Assembly: GCA_024760905.1 (NCBI GenBank)
Contig: CM045729.1
Coordinates: 57,895,580 to 57,959,579, forward strand
Direction of reading: 5' to 3'
DNA from: Plotosus lineatus
Taxonomy: Eukaryota > Chordata > Actinopteri > Siluriformes > Plotosidae
Length of the DNA stretch: 64,000 nt
Part shown: positions 47,401 through 54,140 of the stretch, in pieces
Position numbering within the stretch: position 1 is the stretch's first letter
Layout: each line of letters opens with the position of its first letter
Notes under the pieces: generated by a model
What the model was told of the DNA's origin: nothing
Database searches by the model: none
The model's input: the letters and a program-made list of their open reading frames with translations, nothing else
Program-made: the position numbers and the translations under genes

Positions 47401-49363
47401 TAAGTGTAGTAATTTGTTGTCTCATGTTTATTTTCCTAGGTTGCAGGCCCACCCTTTAAATACAACACTTTAAATGCCTTTACAAAGCTGCTGGGAGCTC
47501 CCACCAACATCCTCAGAGACTGTGTTCGAATTATGAAGCTTGAGCTGGTAAGCCAGTGTGAAAATCTGATGCCCATGCCTGTTTACATGGGTACTGTGAT
47601 TTCATTTCTTTTTTTAATTAACCTTTATATTATTTTCACTCCTGCAGTTCCCTGACCAAGCAGGCCAACTAAAGTGGAATGTGCAGTTCTGTTTGACTAT
47701 CCCACCCAGCGCCCCACCCATCGCTCCTCCAGGAACCATTGCTGTAGTGCTGAAGACCAAAATGCTTTTTTTCGTAAGTTCATTTGACTCACTGCTTCAG
47801 CTGTGAATAGTTTGTCCATATGTTTTTCGAAAGCAAGGAGATACTTTATGTGAAAAAGTAAAGGAGATGTTAAAAGGAGAACCAGTTATGCCATGTCCAT
47901 GCATTCGCTGTAACTGAAGTTTTGGTCCACAGCTCCAGCTGACACAGAGAGTGCCGGTGCCTCAGGAGCCCATCAGCATCATCGTGCCCATCGTGTACGA
48001 CATGGCCACAGGCCTGACACAGCAGGCTGACATCCCCCGACAGCACAGCTCCTCTGGAGCCGCTGCCCTCATGGTTAGCACCATCCTCAGGAGGTTTAAT
48101 GAGCACCATCCAGCTCGACCAGGTATAAAGTTGAACTTTAGCAGTCACTTGACTTGTTTTGCTGTGCATTTTTTAAATATAATGCTTGGACTTCTGTCAA
48201 ACTGCAAACTAAATTTGAATGTTAGTTCCCACTTTTTCACAATTGTTGTATGTGCGTCTCAAGTTTGCTACTAAACTGCGTATATTTAAAATGTAAAATA
48301 GTATTTATGAAAATCAACTTATCTTCATGATATTCACATATAAGCAAAAGGCAGGGAGTTACAGCTGATTTCCTGCATTTCTTATTTTTACCTCTCAGTC
48401 CAAAGGTAAAGGTAAAGTCTGTTGGGTTTTTACACCCGAGCCTCGTGGCTCATCAGGCCGGTGCTTATCCCCGGTTTCCATAGCACGAAGCGACCAGGAG
48501 TTCAACTCCCCCTGGATGGGATGCTGGTCCATCGCAGGTTACCTTCCCAGTATATTTTTACTGGTACCCATTTATACTGCTGGGTGAACAGAGGCACACT
48601 TGTGGTTGAGACCTTGCCCAGGGGTTTTAGTACAGAGAGGGTCTCGGTGGGATTCGAACTCACAAACTCCTGATCATGAGCACAGCACCCTAACCACTAC
48701 GCCACCGGCCCCACAGTCCAAAGGCTAGTTTTATTTTTATTGATATGATGTAAGTGAGCACGCACACACTCGGATGCCTGAAGAGCTGTTGGGGGTTAGG
48801 AACCTTGCTCAAGGCCACTTCAACCAGGAATGTGTTTGGGAATTGAACCAGCAACCTTTCGGCCCCAAAGTCGCTCTTCTAACCATTAAGCCATGGCTGT
48901 TCCCAAATGATGTAAAAAAAAAAAAAAAAAAAAAAAGGTTGCTATGCATGATGCTCGTCTGTTCCCAGTTGCATTTCACACACTAACCTAGTAATGCCAT
49001 GAATGATCATCATTTTTTTGGTGGAGATGTTGAGACTGGGTAACCACACAAGCTTATTCATTTTCGTTGTGGTCTGATATCTAATATGGCCGCCATGGGC
49101 TGAGGGTTTGTGCAAAGCTGTTTCTTGTCTTTCTATTCACATGCATCTCATGTAGCTATATAAAGTGGTGTGTTCGTCTGGAGTTAATATCTTTTTTTTT
49201 TAATTTCATAGCCTCCACAGTCCAGAATGTGTGTATTTAGTACACAAACTTATCTTATCTGAATAAAATGTATGCCTGTTTGCTTTCAGGGGAATGTACA
49301 ATATTTGCCTCTGTTCATGAACTCATGGCTAATTTGACACTGAATCCTGCTGCACGGCCCTGA
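17998..49363 (+). CDS. med14: Mediator complex subunit 14, complete gene, 30 coding exons
   Basis: MED14 is the nuclear backbone subunit linking Mediator head, middle and tail, needed for RNA polymerase II transcription. Spliced exons: 17998-18167, 24298-24324, 26870-26975, 27273-27446, 27851-27980, 28087-28215, 28292-28399, 30011-30143, 30220-30370, 30694-30805, 30908-31033, 32998-33076, 33176-33335, 33438-33632, 37672-37806, 37917-37993, 38138-38298, 38481-38627, 40685-40776, 40896-41048, 41461-41730, 41951-42182, 42583-42708, 45032-45208, 45368-45606, 45965-46144, 47440-47547, 47648-47773, 47933-48122, 49290-49363. All introns are GT-AG and phases agree; the sum is 4287 nt (1428 residues plus stop), close to human MED14 (1454). 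Near-identical blocks include [42 protein letters not shown]-type [37 protein letters not shown] and [17 protein letters not shown]. The start ATG has A at -3 and G at +4. The N-terminal Med14 domain spans roughly residues 35-245 and a Pro/Ser-rich linker residues 965-1145. Exon borders were inferred from homology and splice consensus. Confidence 0.97.
18602..18627. repeat. (GT)n microsatellite in med14 intron 1
   Basis: Thirteen GT units. Confidence 0.9.
19152..19500 (+). mobile_element. SINE-B (tail-swapped SINE) in med14 intron 1
   Basis: Head and body as in SINE-A (GGGGGTTCGAGCC B box at about 19212; GGCCGGCCATGTCTCTCACT). After CTCAGCGTGTTTCCA it changes to CCCTGCGATGGCCTGGAGAG and ends in CCTAATTAGGATGAATTGG plus a GATGAATGATGAA-type tail. 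Confidence 0.82.
20214..20490. mobile_element. MITE M1, complete copy, in med14 intron 1
   Basis: 277 bp with termini CAGAATCCCTCGCCACTTCG and the complement of CAGGGATCCCTTACTTTACG. TA duplications at 20212-20213 and 20491-20492. No coding content. Confidence 0.85.
20957..21245. mobile_element. MITE M1, truncated copy, in med14 intron 1
   Basis: Starts CAGGGATCCCTCACTTTCCA in the opposite orientation to the 20214 copy and shares the ATATAATATCAATAAATACA-type interior with the 62151 copy. The far end is lost. A stretch at 21250-21395 resembles a Tigger terminus but is unassigned. Confidence 0.7.
21651..23606 (-). mobile_element. RTE-clade LINE, 5'-truncated and internally deleted (copy E), med14 intron 1
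   Basis: Antisense to med14. The 3' tail lies at 21651 and the sequence runs up through RT ([12 protein letters not shown] near 22440) and part of the endonuclease. At about 22640 it jumps from the RT block WYCMRKSG directly to the inter-domain [13 protein letters not shown] region, a deletion of roughly 0.6 kb compared with copy H. It breaks off at 23606 in the endonuclease domain. No clear target duplication found. Confidence 0.88.
23691..23938 (+). mobile_element. SINE-A, head-truncated, med14 intron 1
   Basis: Begins within the body (AACTGGGTTATCAAAGGCGG), then the LINE 5'-like block GGAAGGGCATCCGTCATAAA and the RTE-like tail with ATTCGCTGTGGTGACTCC. Confidence 0.85.
24298..24324 (+). 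CDS. med14: med14 exon 2, a 27-nt in-frame micro-exon
   Basis: Bounded by TTTCAG and GTAAGT, it adds nine codons' worth of sequence (LPRKTDME core) at residues 57-65. Both splice junctions are phase 2, so skipping would keep the frame. The matching human residues are LPRKSDVE. Two RTE copies in opposite orientation lie on either side. Confidence 0.93.
24440..26803 (+). mobile_element. pogo/Tigger-like element in med14 intron 2, interrupted by RTE copy F
   Basis: Termini CATTAGGCCCTCGTTATTCA and the complement of CAGTAGGCCCTTGACTATTT, with TA at 24438-24439 and 26804-26805. The interior at 26400-26530 translates (+) to an acidic Ser-rich stretch ([20 protein letters not shown], then TSEE) that recurs in the 31240-31735 copy; it may be the C-terminus of the transposase. 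RTE copy F fills 24733-25833. Confidence 0.65.
24733..25833 (+). mobile_element. RTE-clade LINE, truncated (copy F), med14 intron 2
   Basis: Sense to med14. Runs from the [12 protein letters not shown] block, with an early internal deletion, through [13 protein letters not shown] and MMFADDIVI to the C-terminal region, ending near 25833. Several frameshifts and a small deletion near 25505. No clear target duplication found. Confidence 0.87.
28697..29125 (-). mobile_element. tRNA-derived SINE-C
   Basis: Minus-strand copy starting GGGCTCCCAAGTGGCACATT with a B-box-like AAGTTCAAATCC. The body includes the CCCATGATTGGCTAGCAAT complement and a C run, and it ends near the CATTTTCTCCCTAATTTGG complement. 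The same family occurs at 43310-43697 and 46444-46870. Confidence 0.8.
30011..30143 (+). CDS. med14: med14 exon 8, with a decoy acceptor inside
   Basis: The true acceptor CCATCAG precedes codons for SFCLSLQ, matching human MED14. Twenty-three bases in, TTTGCCTTTCCCTTCAG forms a stronger-looking acceptor. Using it would remove 23 nt and shift the frame. Homology decides for 30011. Confidence 0.92.
30432..30640 (+). mobile_element. tRNA-derived SINE-E in med14 intron 9
   Basis: Head GATGTGGTGGCTCAGTGGTT with a B-box-like AGAGTTCAAGCCC, followed by CTACTGCTGGGCCCTTGAGC, a hallmark of a widespread teleost SINE. Confidence 0.75.
31209..31238. repeat. (TG)n microsatellite in med14 intron 11
   Basis: About 15 TG units, next to irregular TGTATG repeats at 31180-31208. 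Confidence 0.9.
31240..31735 (-). mobile_element. pogo/Tigger-like fragment in med14 intron 11
   Basis: In reverse orientation this matches the 25985-26800 part of the element at 24440-26803, including the terminus-proximal GACTATTCGTGGTTTTGCAC. At 31760-31900 it is followed by a half copy of the foldback sequence seen at 60658-60867. Confidence 0.65.
32240..32578 (+). mobile_element. SINE-A in med14 intron 11
   Basis: Nearly complete. B box GGTTCGAGTTCC, body, then LINE 5'-like GGAAGGGCATCCGATGTAAA and the RTE-like tail ending AAAGCCGAAAGGAAA. A local duplication of GTGTTTCTGTCCCTTG is seen at 32434-32463. Confidence 0.88.
33438..33632 (+). CDS. med14: med14 exon 14, with a weak donor
   Basis: Encodes residues 536-600, ending GTKRK. 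The donor AAG|GTTGGA departs from consensus at positions +3 to +6. The frame also runs on for 24 codons past the junction, but the next human-matching residues (LS...[16 protein letters not shown]) are found only in exon 15, so the splice is well supported. Confidence 0.88.
33711..33738. repeat. Poly(A) tract in med14 intron 14
   Basis: A run of about 28 A. No flanking SINE recognised. Confidence 0.85.
34258..34645 (+). repeat. Dispersed teleost repeat with (GT)n inside, med14 intron 14
   Basis: Starts GGCGGCTCCATGGCATAATG (tRNA-like head) and contains the CCACAGTCCAAAGACATGCA block common to repeats at 37250, 43735 and 63010. A (GT)n tract at 34431-34473 sits in the middle. The 3' block is degenerate. 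Confidence 0.65.
35160..35495 (-). repeat. Dispersed teleost repeat, reverse copy, med14 intron 14
   Basis: Begins on the plus strand with a TTCATTCATTCATAC tail, then TTCCTAATTAGGCCCATGGG and the complement of the gene-desert repeat body (AGCTTGCCAGGCCATCCCAT; ACCCACGCAAGCACGGGGAT), ending at a tRNA-like head near 35490. Confidence 0.7.
36293..36642 (+). mobile_element. SINE-A, complete copy, med14 intron 14
   Basis: Best-preserved copy. Head GGGGCAGTGGTGGTCTAGTG, A-box-like TAGTGGTATAGGGCG, B box GGTTCGAGTCC (36346-36356), body, GGAAGGGCATCTGACGTAAA (36541-36560; 19 of 20 bases match the RTE 5' region), then the RTE-like 3' tail ending CCCGAAAGGAAG. Confidence 0.92.
36645..37020. mobile_element. 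hAT-like element, right-end fragment, med14 intron 14
   Basis: Shares ACATTGTATCTTTAGTAACA, ACCGCTACACCATAGCGCGA and the terminus TTTGAGAAGCACTG with the element at 38708-40545. The left end is missing; SINE-A at 36293-36642 abuts it. Confidence 0.75.
37250..37600 (+). repeat. Dispersed teleost repeat, med14 intron 14
   Basis: Contains TTCTCCCCGTGCTTCCATGG and CCACAGTCCAAAAACATGCA. It ends with the block CCCTGCGATGGCCTGGTGAG... CCCTAATTAGTATTAAGCAG and a TCAATGAATG tail. That end block is the one used as the alternative tail of SINE-B. Confidence 0.75.
38708..40545. mobile_element. hAT-like DNA transposon in med14 intron 18
   Basis: Termini CAGTGCTTCTCAA and TTGAGAAGCACTG, with perfect 8-bp duplications ATCTAATG at 38700-38707 and 40546-40553, diagnostic of hAT. 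The ends match the hAT at 51074-57437. The interior, about 38810-40035, does not match that copy. It begins with GAGGCGCTCTACCG, related to the foldback element at 60658, so it is probably a further insertion. It contains an acidic stretch ([20 protein letters not shown] at about 39295-39355) that ends soon after. No full transposase seen. Confidence 0.88.
41951..42182 (+). CDS. med14: med14 exon 22, start of the Pro/Ser-rich linker
   Basis: Starts with the conserved [20 protein letters not shown], then becomes rich in Pro, Ser and Gln. With exons 23 (42583-42708) and 24 (45032-45208) it forms a low-complexity linker of about 180 residues (ending [11 protein letters not shown]) that is probably disordered, as in other vertebrate MED14 proteins. 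Confidence 0.93.
42509..42530. repeat. (GT)n microsatellite in med14 intron 22
   Basis: About ten GT units in the intron just before exon 23. Confidence 0.85.
43310..43697 (+). mobile_element. SINE-C, head-truncated, med14 intron 23
   Basis: Begins with the B-box-like CAAGTTCGAATCCGGGTTAA. Body contains TGATTGCCAGCTAATCATGG and TGGAGGGTGTGTGTGAATGC. Ends GAATTATGGAGAAAATGGGG. Confidence 0.78.
43735..44060 (+). repeat. Dispersed teleost repeat, med14 intron 23
   Basis: tRNA-like head (TTTCTCAGTGGTTGGTACTC), then GAATTTGCATGTTCTCCCTC and CCCATATCCAAAGACATGGA, ending CCCAGTGACCCTGGAAGATA and a GGATGGATGG tail. Confidence 0.7.
44068..44773 (+). mobile_element. pogo/Tigger-like element in med14 intron 23
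   Basis: 706 bp with termini CAGTGGTACCTCACTTTACG and its inverse, TA at 44066-44067 and 44774-44775. Contains a transposase N-terminal remnant on the plus strand at 44515-44620 (EKKKRARV, then EYGQT-like words out of frame), ending GGTCTTAAAAG like the 10911 copy. A (CA)n tract lies at 44461-44492. Confidence 0.85.
46444..46870 (-). mobile_element. SINE-C in med14 intron 26
   Basis: Minus-strand copy starting GGGCTCCCGAGTGGCGAATC with a B-box-like AAGTTTGAATCC. Body as in the 28697 copy, including the complement of CCCATGATTGGCTGGCGATC. Confidence 0.82.
48415..48717 (-). mobile_element. tRNA-derived SINE-D in med14 intron 29
   Basis: Minus-strand head GTGGGGCCGGTGGCGTAGTG with B box GAGTTCGAATCC. 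Body contains the complement of CCATTTATACTGCTGGGTGA. A second copy is at 50125-50399. Confidence 0.82.
48750..48905 (-). mobile_element. tRNA-like SINE fragment in med14 intron 29
   Basis: Minus-strand head GGAACAGCCATGGCTTAATG with B-box-like GGTTCAATTCC, then the complement of CCTTGCTCAAGGCCACTTCA. A separate SINE family from SINE-D. Confidence 0.65.
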
Positions 49364-49542
49364 GAGACCTCGGTTCAGCTTCTCCAGACCAAACTGAACA
49401 TAAAGACTTCATGCTGTATGGAGATCCAGGCTGTCACACACAGACACAGATATTTCCTTCAGGTGTACTCCATTATGTTGGATAGAAAGAGATTCGGATA
49501 GAATGGAATGTTGTTTCTTCACGCCAAGAGTGTATGTAAATG

Positions 49543-49548
49543 AATAAA
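49543..49548 (+). promoter_or_regulatory. Poly(A) signal AATAAA, med14
   Basis: Canonical hexamer 180 bp after the stop codon. Confidence 0.6.
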
Positions 49549-49648
49549 GGACAGAACAGCTGTTACTGTGCCATGCATACATTACTTCTATAAATTCAGG
49601 ACATGGTCAAAGAAAGAGGACAATTTATTTTTGTTTGATGCACTTCTT

Positions 49649-49654
49649 AATAAA
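49649..49654 (+). promoter_or_regulatory. Second poly(A) signal AATAAA, med14
   Basis: Canonical hexamer followed by a T/G-bearing stretch (GGTTTGTTTACC at about 49677). Confidence 0.6.
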
Positions 49655-50075
49655 GGTTTGAAATTGGAAAAGAAAAGGTTTGTTTACCCTCAACTGTAAA
49701 TGCTTTTTATATATATCGTTTTAATTGTCTGCCTTTAAGAAAAATAAGCATTTTGCAAAAAAAAGGCTTAATTGCTTTTTTTTTTTTTTTACATAATGCA
49801 AGCTATCAATGCTGTGTTGATACTGGGGCTGTATTCTTATTCTTTCTGATGACACTATTTAATGACTTTTTTTAAAACTTGCAAATCTTTGATTGCTCTC
49901 ATTATAGAGGTCACACTGTATAGACTGTAACAAACTTTCAGAAGATGCCCTATTTTTGATGACTGCATTAGAATCCTGGTGGAAGCAGATACCTCTGTCT
50001 TTATTACTGTTTAATAAATATTTGAAACTGCTATTTGTCATGTTTCACCACCTTTCATGTGGACCAATCAGTCTA

Positions 50076-50082
<7 letters not shown>

Positions 50083-50120
<38 letters not shown>
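50083..50120. repeat. (TA)n microsatellite
   Basis: About 18 TA units, directly before SINE-D. Confidence 0.9.
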
Positions 50121-50123
<3 letters not shown>

Positions 50124-50124
50124 G

Positions 50125-50399
50125 GTTTTTAACACCTGAAGCCATAGTGGCTCATCAGGCAGGTGCTTATCCCCGATTTCTGTGGTGTGAAGCAACTCAA
50201 AGTTCAACTCCTCCCGGATGGGACGCTAGTCCATCGCTGGCTACCTTCCCAGTATATTTTAAATGGTACCCATTTATACTGCTGGGTGAACAGAGGCACT
50301 CTTGTGGTTAAGACCTTAACCAGGGGTCTTAGCACTGGGATTTGAACTCACACTCTCCTGATCATGAGCCCAGCACTCTAATCATTACACTGGCCCCAC
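50125..50399 (-). mobile_element. SINE-D downstream of med14
   Basis: Same family as 48415-48717, about 85 percent alike by eye. Minus-strand head GTGGGGCCAGTGTAATGATT. Confidence 0.8.
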
Positions 50400-50427
50400 A
50401 CACACATACATATATAGAGTGTGTGTA

Positions 50428-50790
50428 TAGGTGGTCCCCAACTTACGAAGACCCGTGCACAAAACCGCCGAGTTTTCGTCCCCGAGATACGAAACAACCC
50501 CCTCTTACGAAAAGAAATTCAAATGCGCCAATCAAAATTTTGCTCTCTCATTGGCTGTCTCTCAACATCCCGCCCCGCTGGCCTCCCAGATAGAGACAGA
50601 AGGAAATTTACTCTTTAGTTTTTTAAGTTGTTTTAATTTAACAAATGTTTAATAAATGTGGGCGCATTTGAGCTCATCTGGAATTCCGATCCCTTAAAGA
50701 ATCAAATTAAAGTTGAGTTTGTCAAGCAGGGAATGCGCTTTGAATTCCACGTCTTGTGGGCGTGGCCCACGCGCGAGAGAGATTTATTCA
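50428..50790. mobile_element. pogo/Tigger-like element, truncated
   Basis: Begins TAGGTGGTCCCCAACTTACG and follows the 60891-61671 copy closely (ACCCCCTCTTACGAAAAGA; GTGGGCGCATTTGAGCTCAT), then fades near 50790 without the second terminus. Confidence 0.75.
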
Positions 50791-51539
50791 TTTTAAATGG
50801 ATACAAGTCAGTATTGTGGCGTTGTTCCATTCAGCCACAAGAGCATGAAGTAAGTAAGGTCCTGTCGCGCTCTCAGTGTTTTAACCCAAAGGTGTGGTTT
50901 AGTGTGATTGATGTCACTGCCATGTGCTGGACACTCAGGCTCTTTCATTCCAACCCTAGAAAACCATGTCTTCATGGACACCACTGTGCACAGGGAGGGT
51001 CATTGTAATGCTGGGACACGCATGCATGTGATGATCATTGATCAGATTTTAGAAAGGAAGCTTCGTTCTAAACCAGTGCTTCTCAATTAGTTTCTGTCGC
51101 GCCCCCCTTCGGAAGAGGAAAACATTGCCCCCTCCCAATATAAATAGTGTTAATTTGTCTAAAAATTGTTGTAAGTAATCCTCTGCATAACACTGTATCC
51201 GTATTATCATTATAGAATACAAAAAAAAAATGAAGAAATATAGATCAACTTCCAACAAAGAATAACTTTATTAACAATTTTTTAGTCTTTAAATCTTTTT
51301 GTGTAAAGTGCATCAATTTGCCTGAAATTAAAAAGTATCCTTATTTTAACTGTAAACATTTTATGACCAACAATTTGAACCATTTGATATGAATAAATAA
51401 ATAAATAAATAATAATAAATTCTAATAAAACACTTTAACCTACAAAACAAAAATGAATAAAACAATTTGCATTATTATTATTATAATTATTATTGTCAAA
51501 ATGATTAAGGCTATAATGAGCACGTTTGCAGTGCACAGC

Positions 51540-53990
51540 TTTTCGAGGCCGGGTTTAAAGCACGATACTGAACTCTCAGCTCGTGCTCAATGCTGAACTG
51601 GGACCTGGAGTTATTTCCGGAGCAGTGACGTCATCCAGCATGACGGAGACCGTGTGTGCTGCAGGTTGGATCAGTTCCTTCTTCTTCTTTTCCTTTCGGC
51701 TTTTCCCTTCAGGGGTCGCCACAGCGAATCATCTGCCTCCATCTCACCCTATCCTCTGCATCTTCTCCTACACCAACGACCTTCATGTCCTCCTTCACCA
51801 CATCCATGAATCGTCTCTTTGGTCTTCCTCTAGGCCTTCTGCCTGGTAGTTCCAGCCTCAGCATCCTATTACCAATATACTCACTATCCTTCCTCTGTAC
51901 ATGTCCAAACCATCTCAATCTAGCCTCTCTGACTTTGTCTCCAAAACATCTTACATGTGCTGTCCCTCTGATGTGCTCATTCCTAATCCTATCCATCCTC
52001 GTTACTCCCAAAGAGAACCTCAACATTTTCATCTCTGCGACCTCCAGCTCTGCCTCCTGTCTTTTCCCCAGGGCCACTGTTTCTAAACCATACAACATCG
52101 TTGGCCTCAACACCGTCTTGTACACTTTTCCTTTCATTCTTGCCGATACCCTCCTATCACACATCACACCGGACACTTTTCTCCAACCATTCCAACCTGC
52201 CTGCACACACTTCTTGACCTCTTTTCCACACTCTCCATTGCTCTGGATTGTTGAGCCTAAGTACTTAAAATCCTCCACCTTTCTTATCTCTGCTCCCTGT
52301 AACCTCACCGTTCCTCTTGGGTCCTTGTCATTCATGCACATGTATTCTGTCTTACTGAGGCGAATCTTCATTCCCCTCCTTTCCAGGGCATACCTCCACC
52401 TCTCTAGATTTTCCTGCACTTGTTCTCTGCTCTCACTACAGATCACAATGTCATCTGCAAACATCATAGTCCATGGGGAATCTTGTCTAACCTCGTCTGT
52501 CAGCCTGTCCATCACCATAGAAAACAAGAAGGGGCTCAAAGCTGACCCTTGATGCAGTCCCACCTCCACCTTGAACTCTTCTGTCACACCGACAGCACAC
52601 CTCACCACTGTCTTACATCTCTCATACATGTCCTGCACCACTCTAACATACTTCTCTGCCACTCCAGACTTCCTCATGCAATACCACAGTTCTTCTCTCA
52701 GCACCCTGTCATATGCTTTCTCCAGATCCACAAAGGCACAATGCAGCTCCCTCTGACCTTCTCTGTACTTCTCCATTAACATCCTCAAGGCAAACACTGC
52801 ATCTGTGGTGCTCTTTCTTGGCATGAAACAAACTGTTGTTCACAAATGCTGACCTCTGCCCTTAGTCTAGCTTCCACTATTCTTTCCCATAACTTCATCG
52901 TATGGCTCATCAACTTTATCCCTCTGTAGTTGCTGCAACTCTGCACGTCTCCCTTGTTCTTAAAAATGGGCACCAGCACACTTCTCCTCCATTCCTCTGG
53001 CATCCTCTCACTCTCGAAGACCTTGTTAAATGTTCTTGTCAGAAAATCTACTGCTATCTCTCCTAGACACTTCCATACCTCCACCGGTATGTCATCAGGA
53101 CCAACTGCCTTTCCATTCTTCATCCTCTTCTATGCCCTCCTCACTTCACCCTTACTAATCTTTGCTACTTCCTGGTCCTCAACAGTCACCTCTTCTACTC
53201 TTTTTTCTCTCTCATTTTCCTCATTCATCAGCTCTTCAAAGTATTCTTTCCATCTTCCCAGCACACGTCTGTCATCAGTCAATACATTTCCCTCTCTGTC
53301 CTTTGTCAATCTAACTTGCTGCACGTCCTTCCCATCTCTATTTCTCTGCTGTGCCAACCTGTATAAATCATTTTCTCCCTCTTTACTTTCCAACCGAGCA
53401 TACAAGTCATCATACGCCCTCTGTTTGGCCTTTGACACTGCTACCTTTTCCTTACGCTGTGTCTCCCTGTACTCCTGTTTACTCTCTTCGGTTTTCTCAA
53501 TGTCCCACTTCTTAGCTAACCTCTTCCTTTGTACACACTCCTGCACGTCCTCATTCCACCACCAAGTCTCCTTATCTACTTTCCTTCCAGATGACACACC
53601 AAGTATTCTCCTACCTGTGTCCCTGATCACATTAGCTGTAGTTGTACAGTCATCTGGAAGCACTTCCTGACCACCCAAAGCCTGTTTCAACTAGGTCGGA
53701 TCAGTTCCTCTGCTGCGGATATAACGGAGCTCGCTGGTTTGCAGGCGTAGCATTCACAAAGCGGGATGGTTGTGGGCAATATTCGGCGCGTTTTCGCTGA
53801 AAAACTCACGCGGCTCATCACGTGATGGGAGTGTGATATCTTTAAGTGACGCCTGAATTTATTTGGGTTTATGCTGTCCGCTGCCGATGTTATCAGACAC
53901 AGTAAACACAGCGGTCTTTCCTCGTTTCTCACCGCAGCACAGTGAAGCCGAGTGCTTCATCCGCTTCGTCATACCTCCTCGACTAAACTT
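51540..53990 (-). pseudogene. hAT transposase N-terminal remnant (BED finger), split by a LINE
   Basis: Minus strand, 53990-53710: YDEADEALGFTV, a frame change, then a zinc finger RPLCLLC...NPNKFRRHLKISH (C-x2-C, H-x4-H type). Across LINE G it continues with AEELI|QPAAHTVSVMLDD (about 51680-51600), a conserved hAT block after the finger. Stops and frameshifts throughout, and no catalytic domain. Confidence 0.7.
51680..53692 (-). mobile_element. RTE-clade LINE, 5'-truncated (copy G), nested in hAT
   Basis: Two kb, from the endonuclease-RT linker ([16 protein letters not shown]) to the 3' tail. Three long open segments (53690-53130, 53123-52785, 52824-51709) carry the RT blocks [24 protein letters not shown] and MMFADDIVI; a one-base loss near 52828 and a stop near 53127 break the frame. 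A 17-bp duplication AGGTYGGATCAGTTCCT with one mismatch lies at 51663-51679 and 53693-53709. Confidence 0.92.
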
Positions 53991-54140
53991 CCGGGAGACT
54001 TTCGTTTCTCTCCGCCTCTCTTTCCGTCCCTGTTAAAATTTTCCACGGTGGGTTTATGAACGTCACTTCTTATTTTACCTCTGGGCACACTCTGACGGTG
54101 GAGAAACTACTGCCACCTGCTGCAGTGGATGTGCAATTAC

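Larger units (their letters stand above)
49364..49680 (+). other. med14: med14 3' untranslated region
   Basis: Follows the TGA at 49361-49363. Two AATAAA signals at 49543-49548 and 49649-49654; another lies at 50013-50018. The usual end is probably about 20 bases after one of the first two. Confidence 0.65.

Noticed and set aside
51583..51660. Start of a new gene around ATG 51583
   Set aside because: The sequence is the hAT transposase remnant in antisense, running into LINE G.
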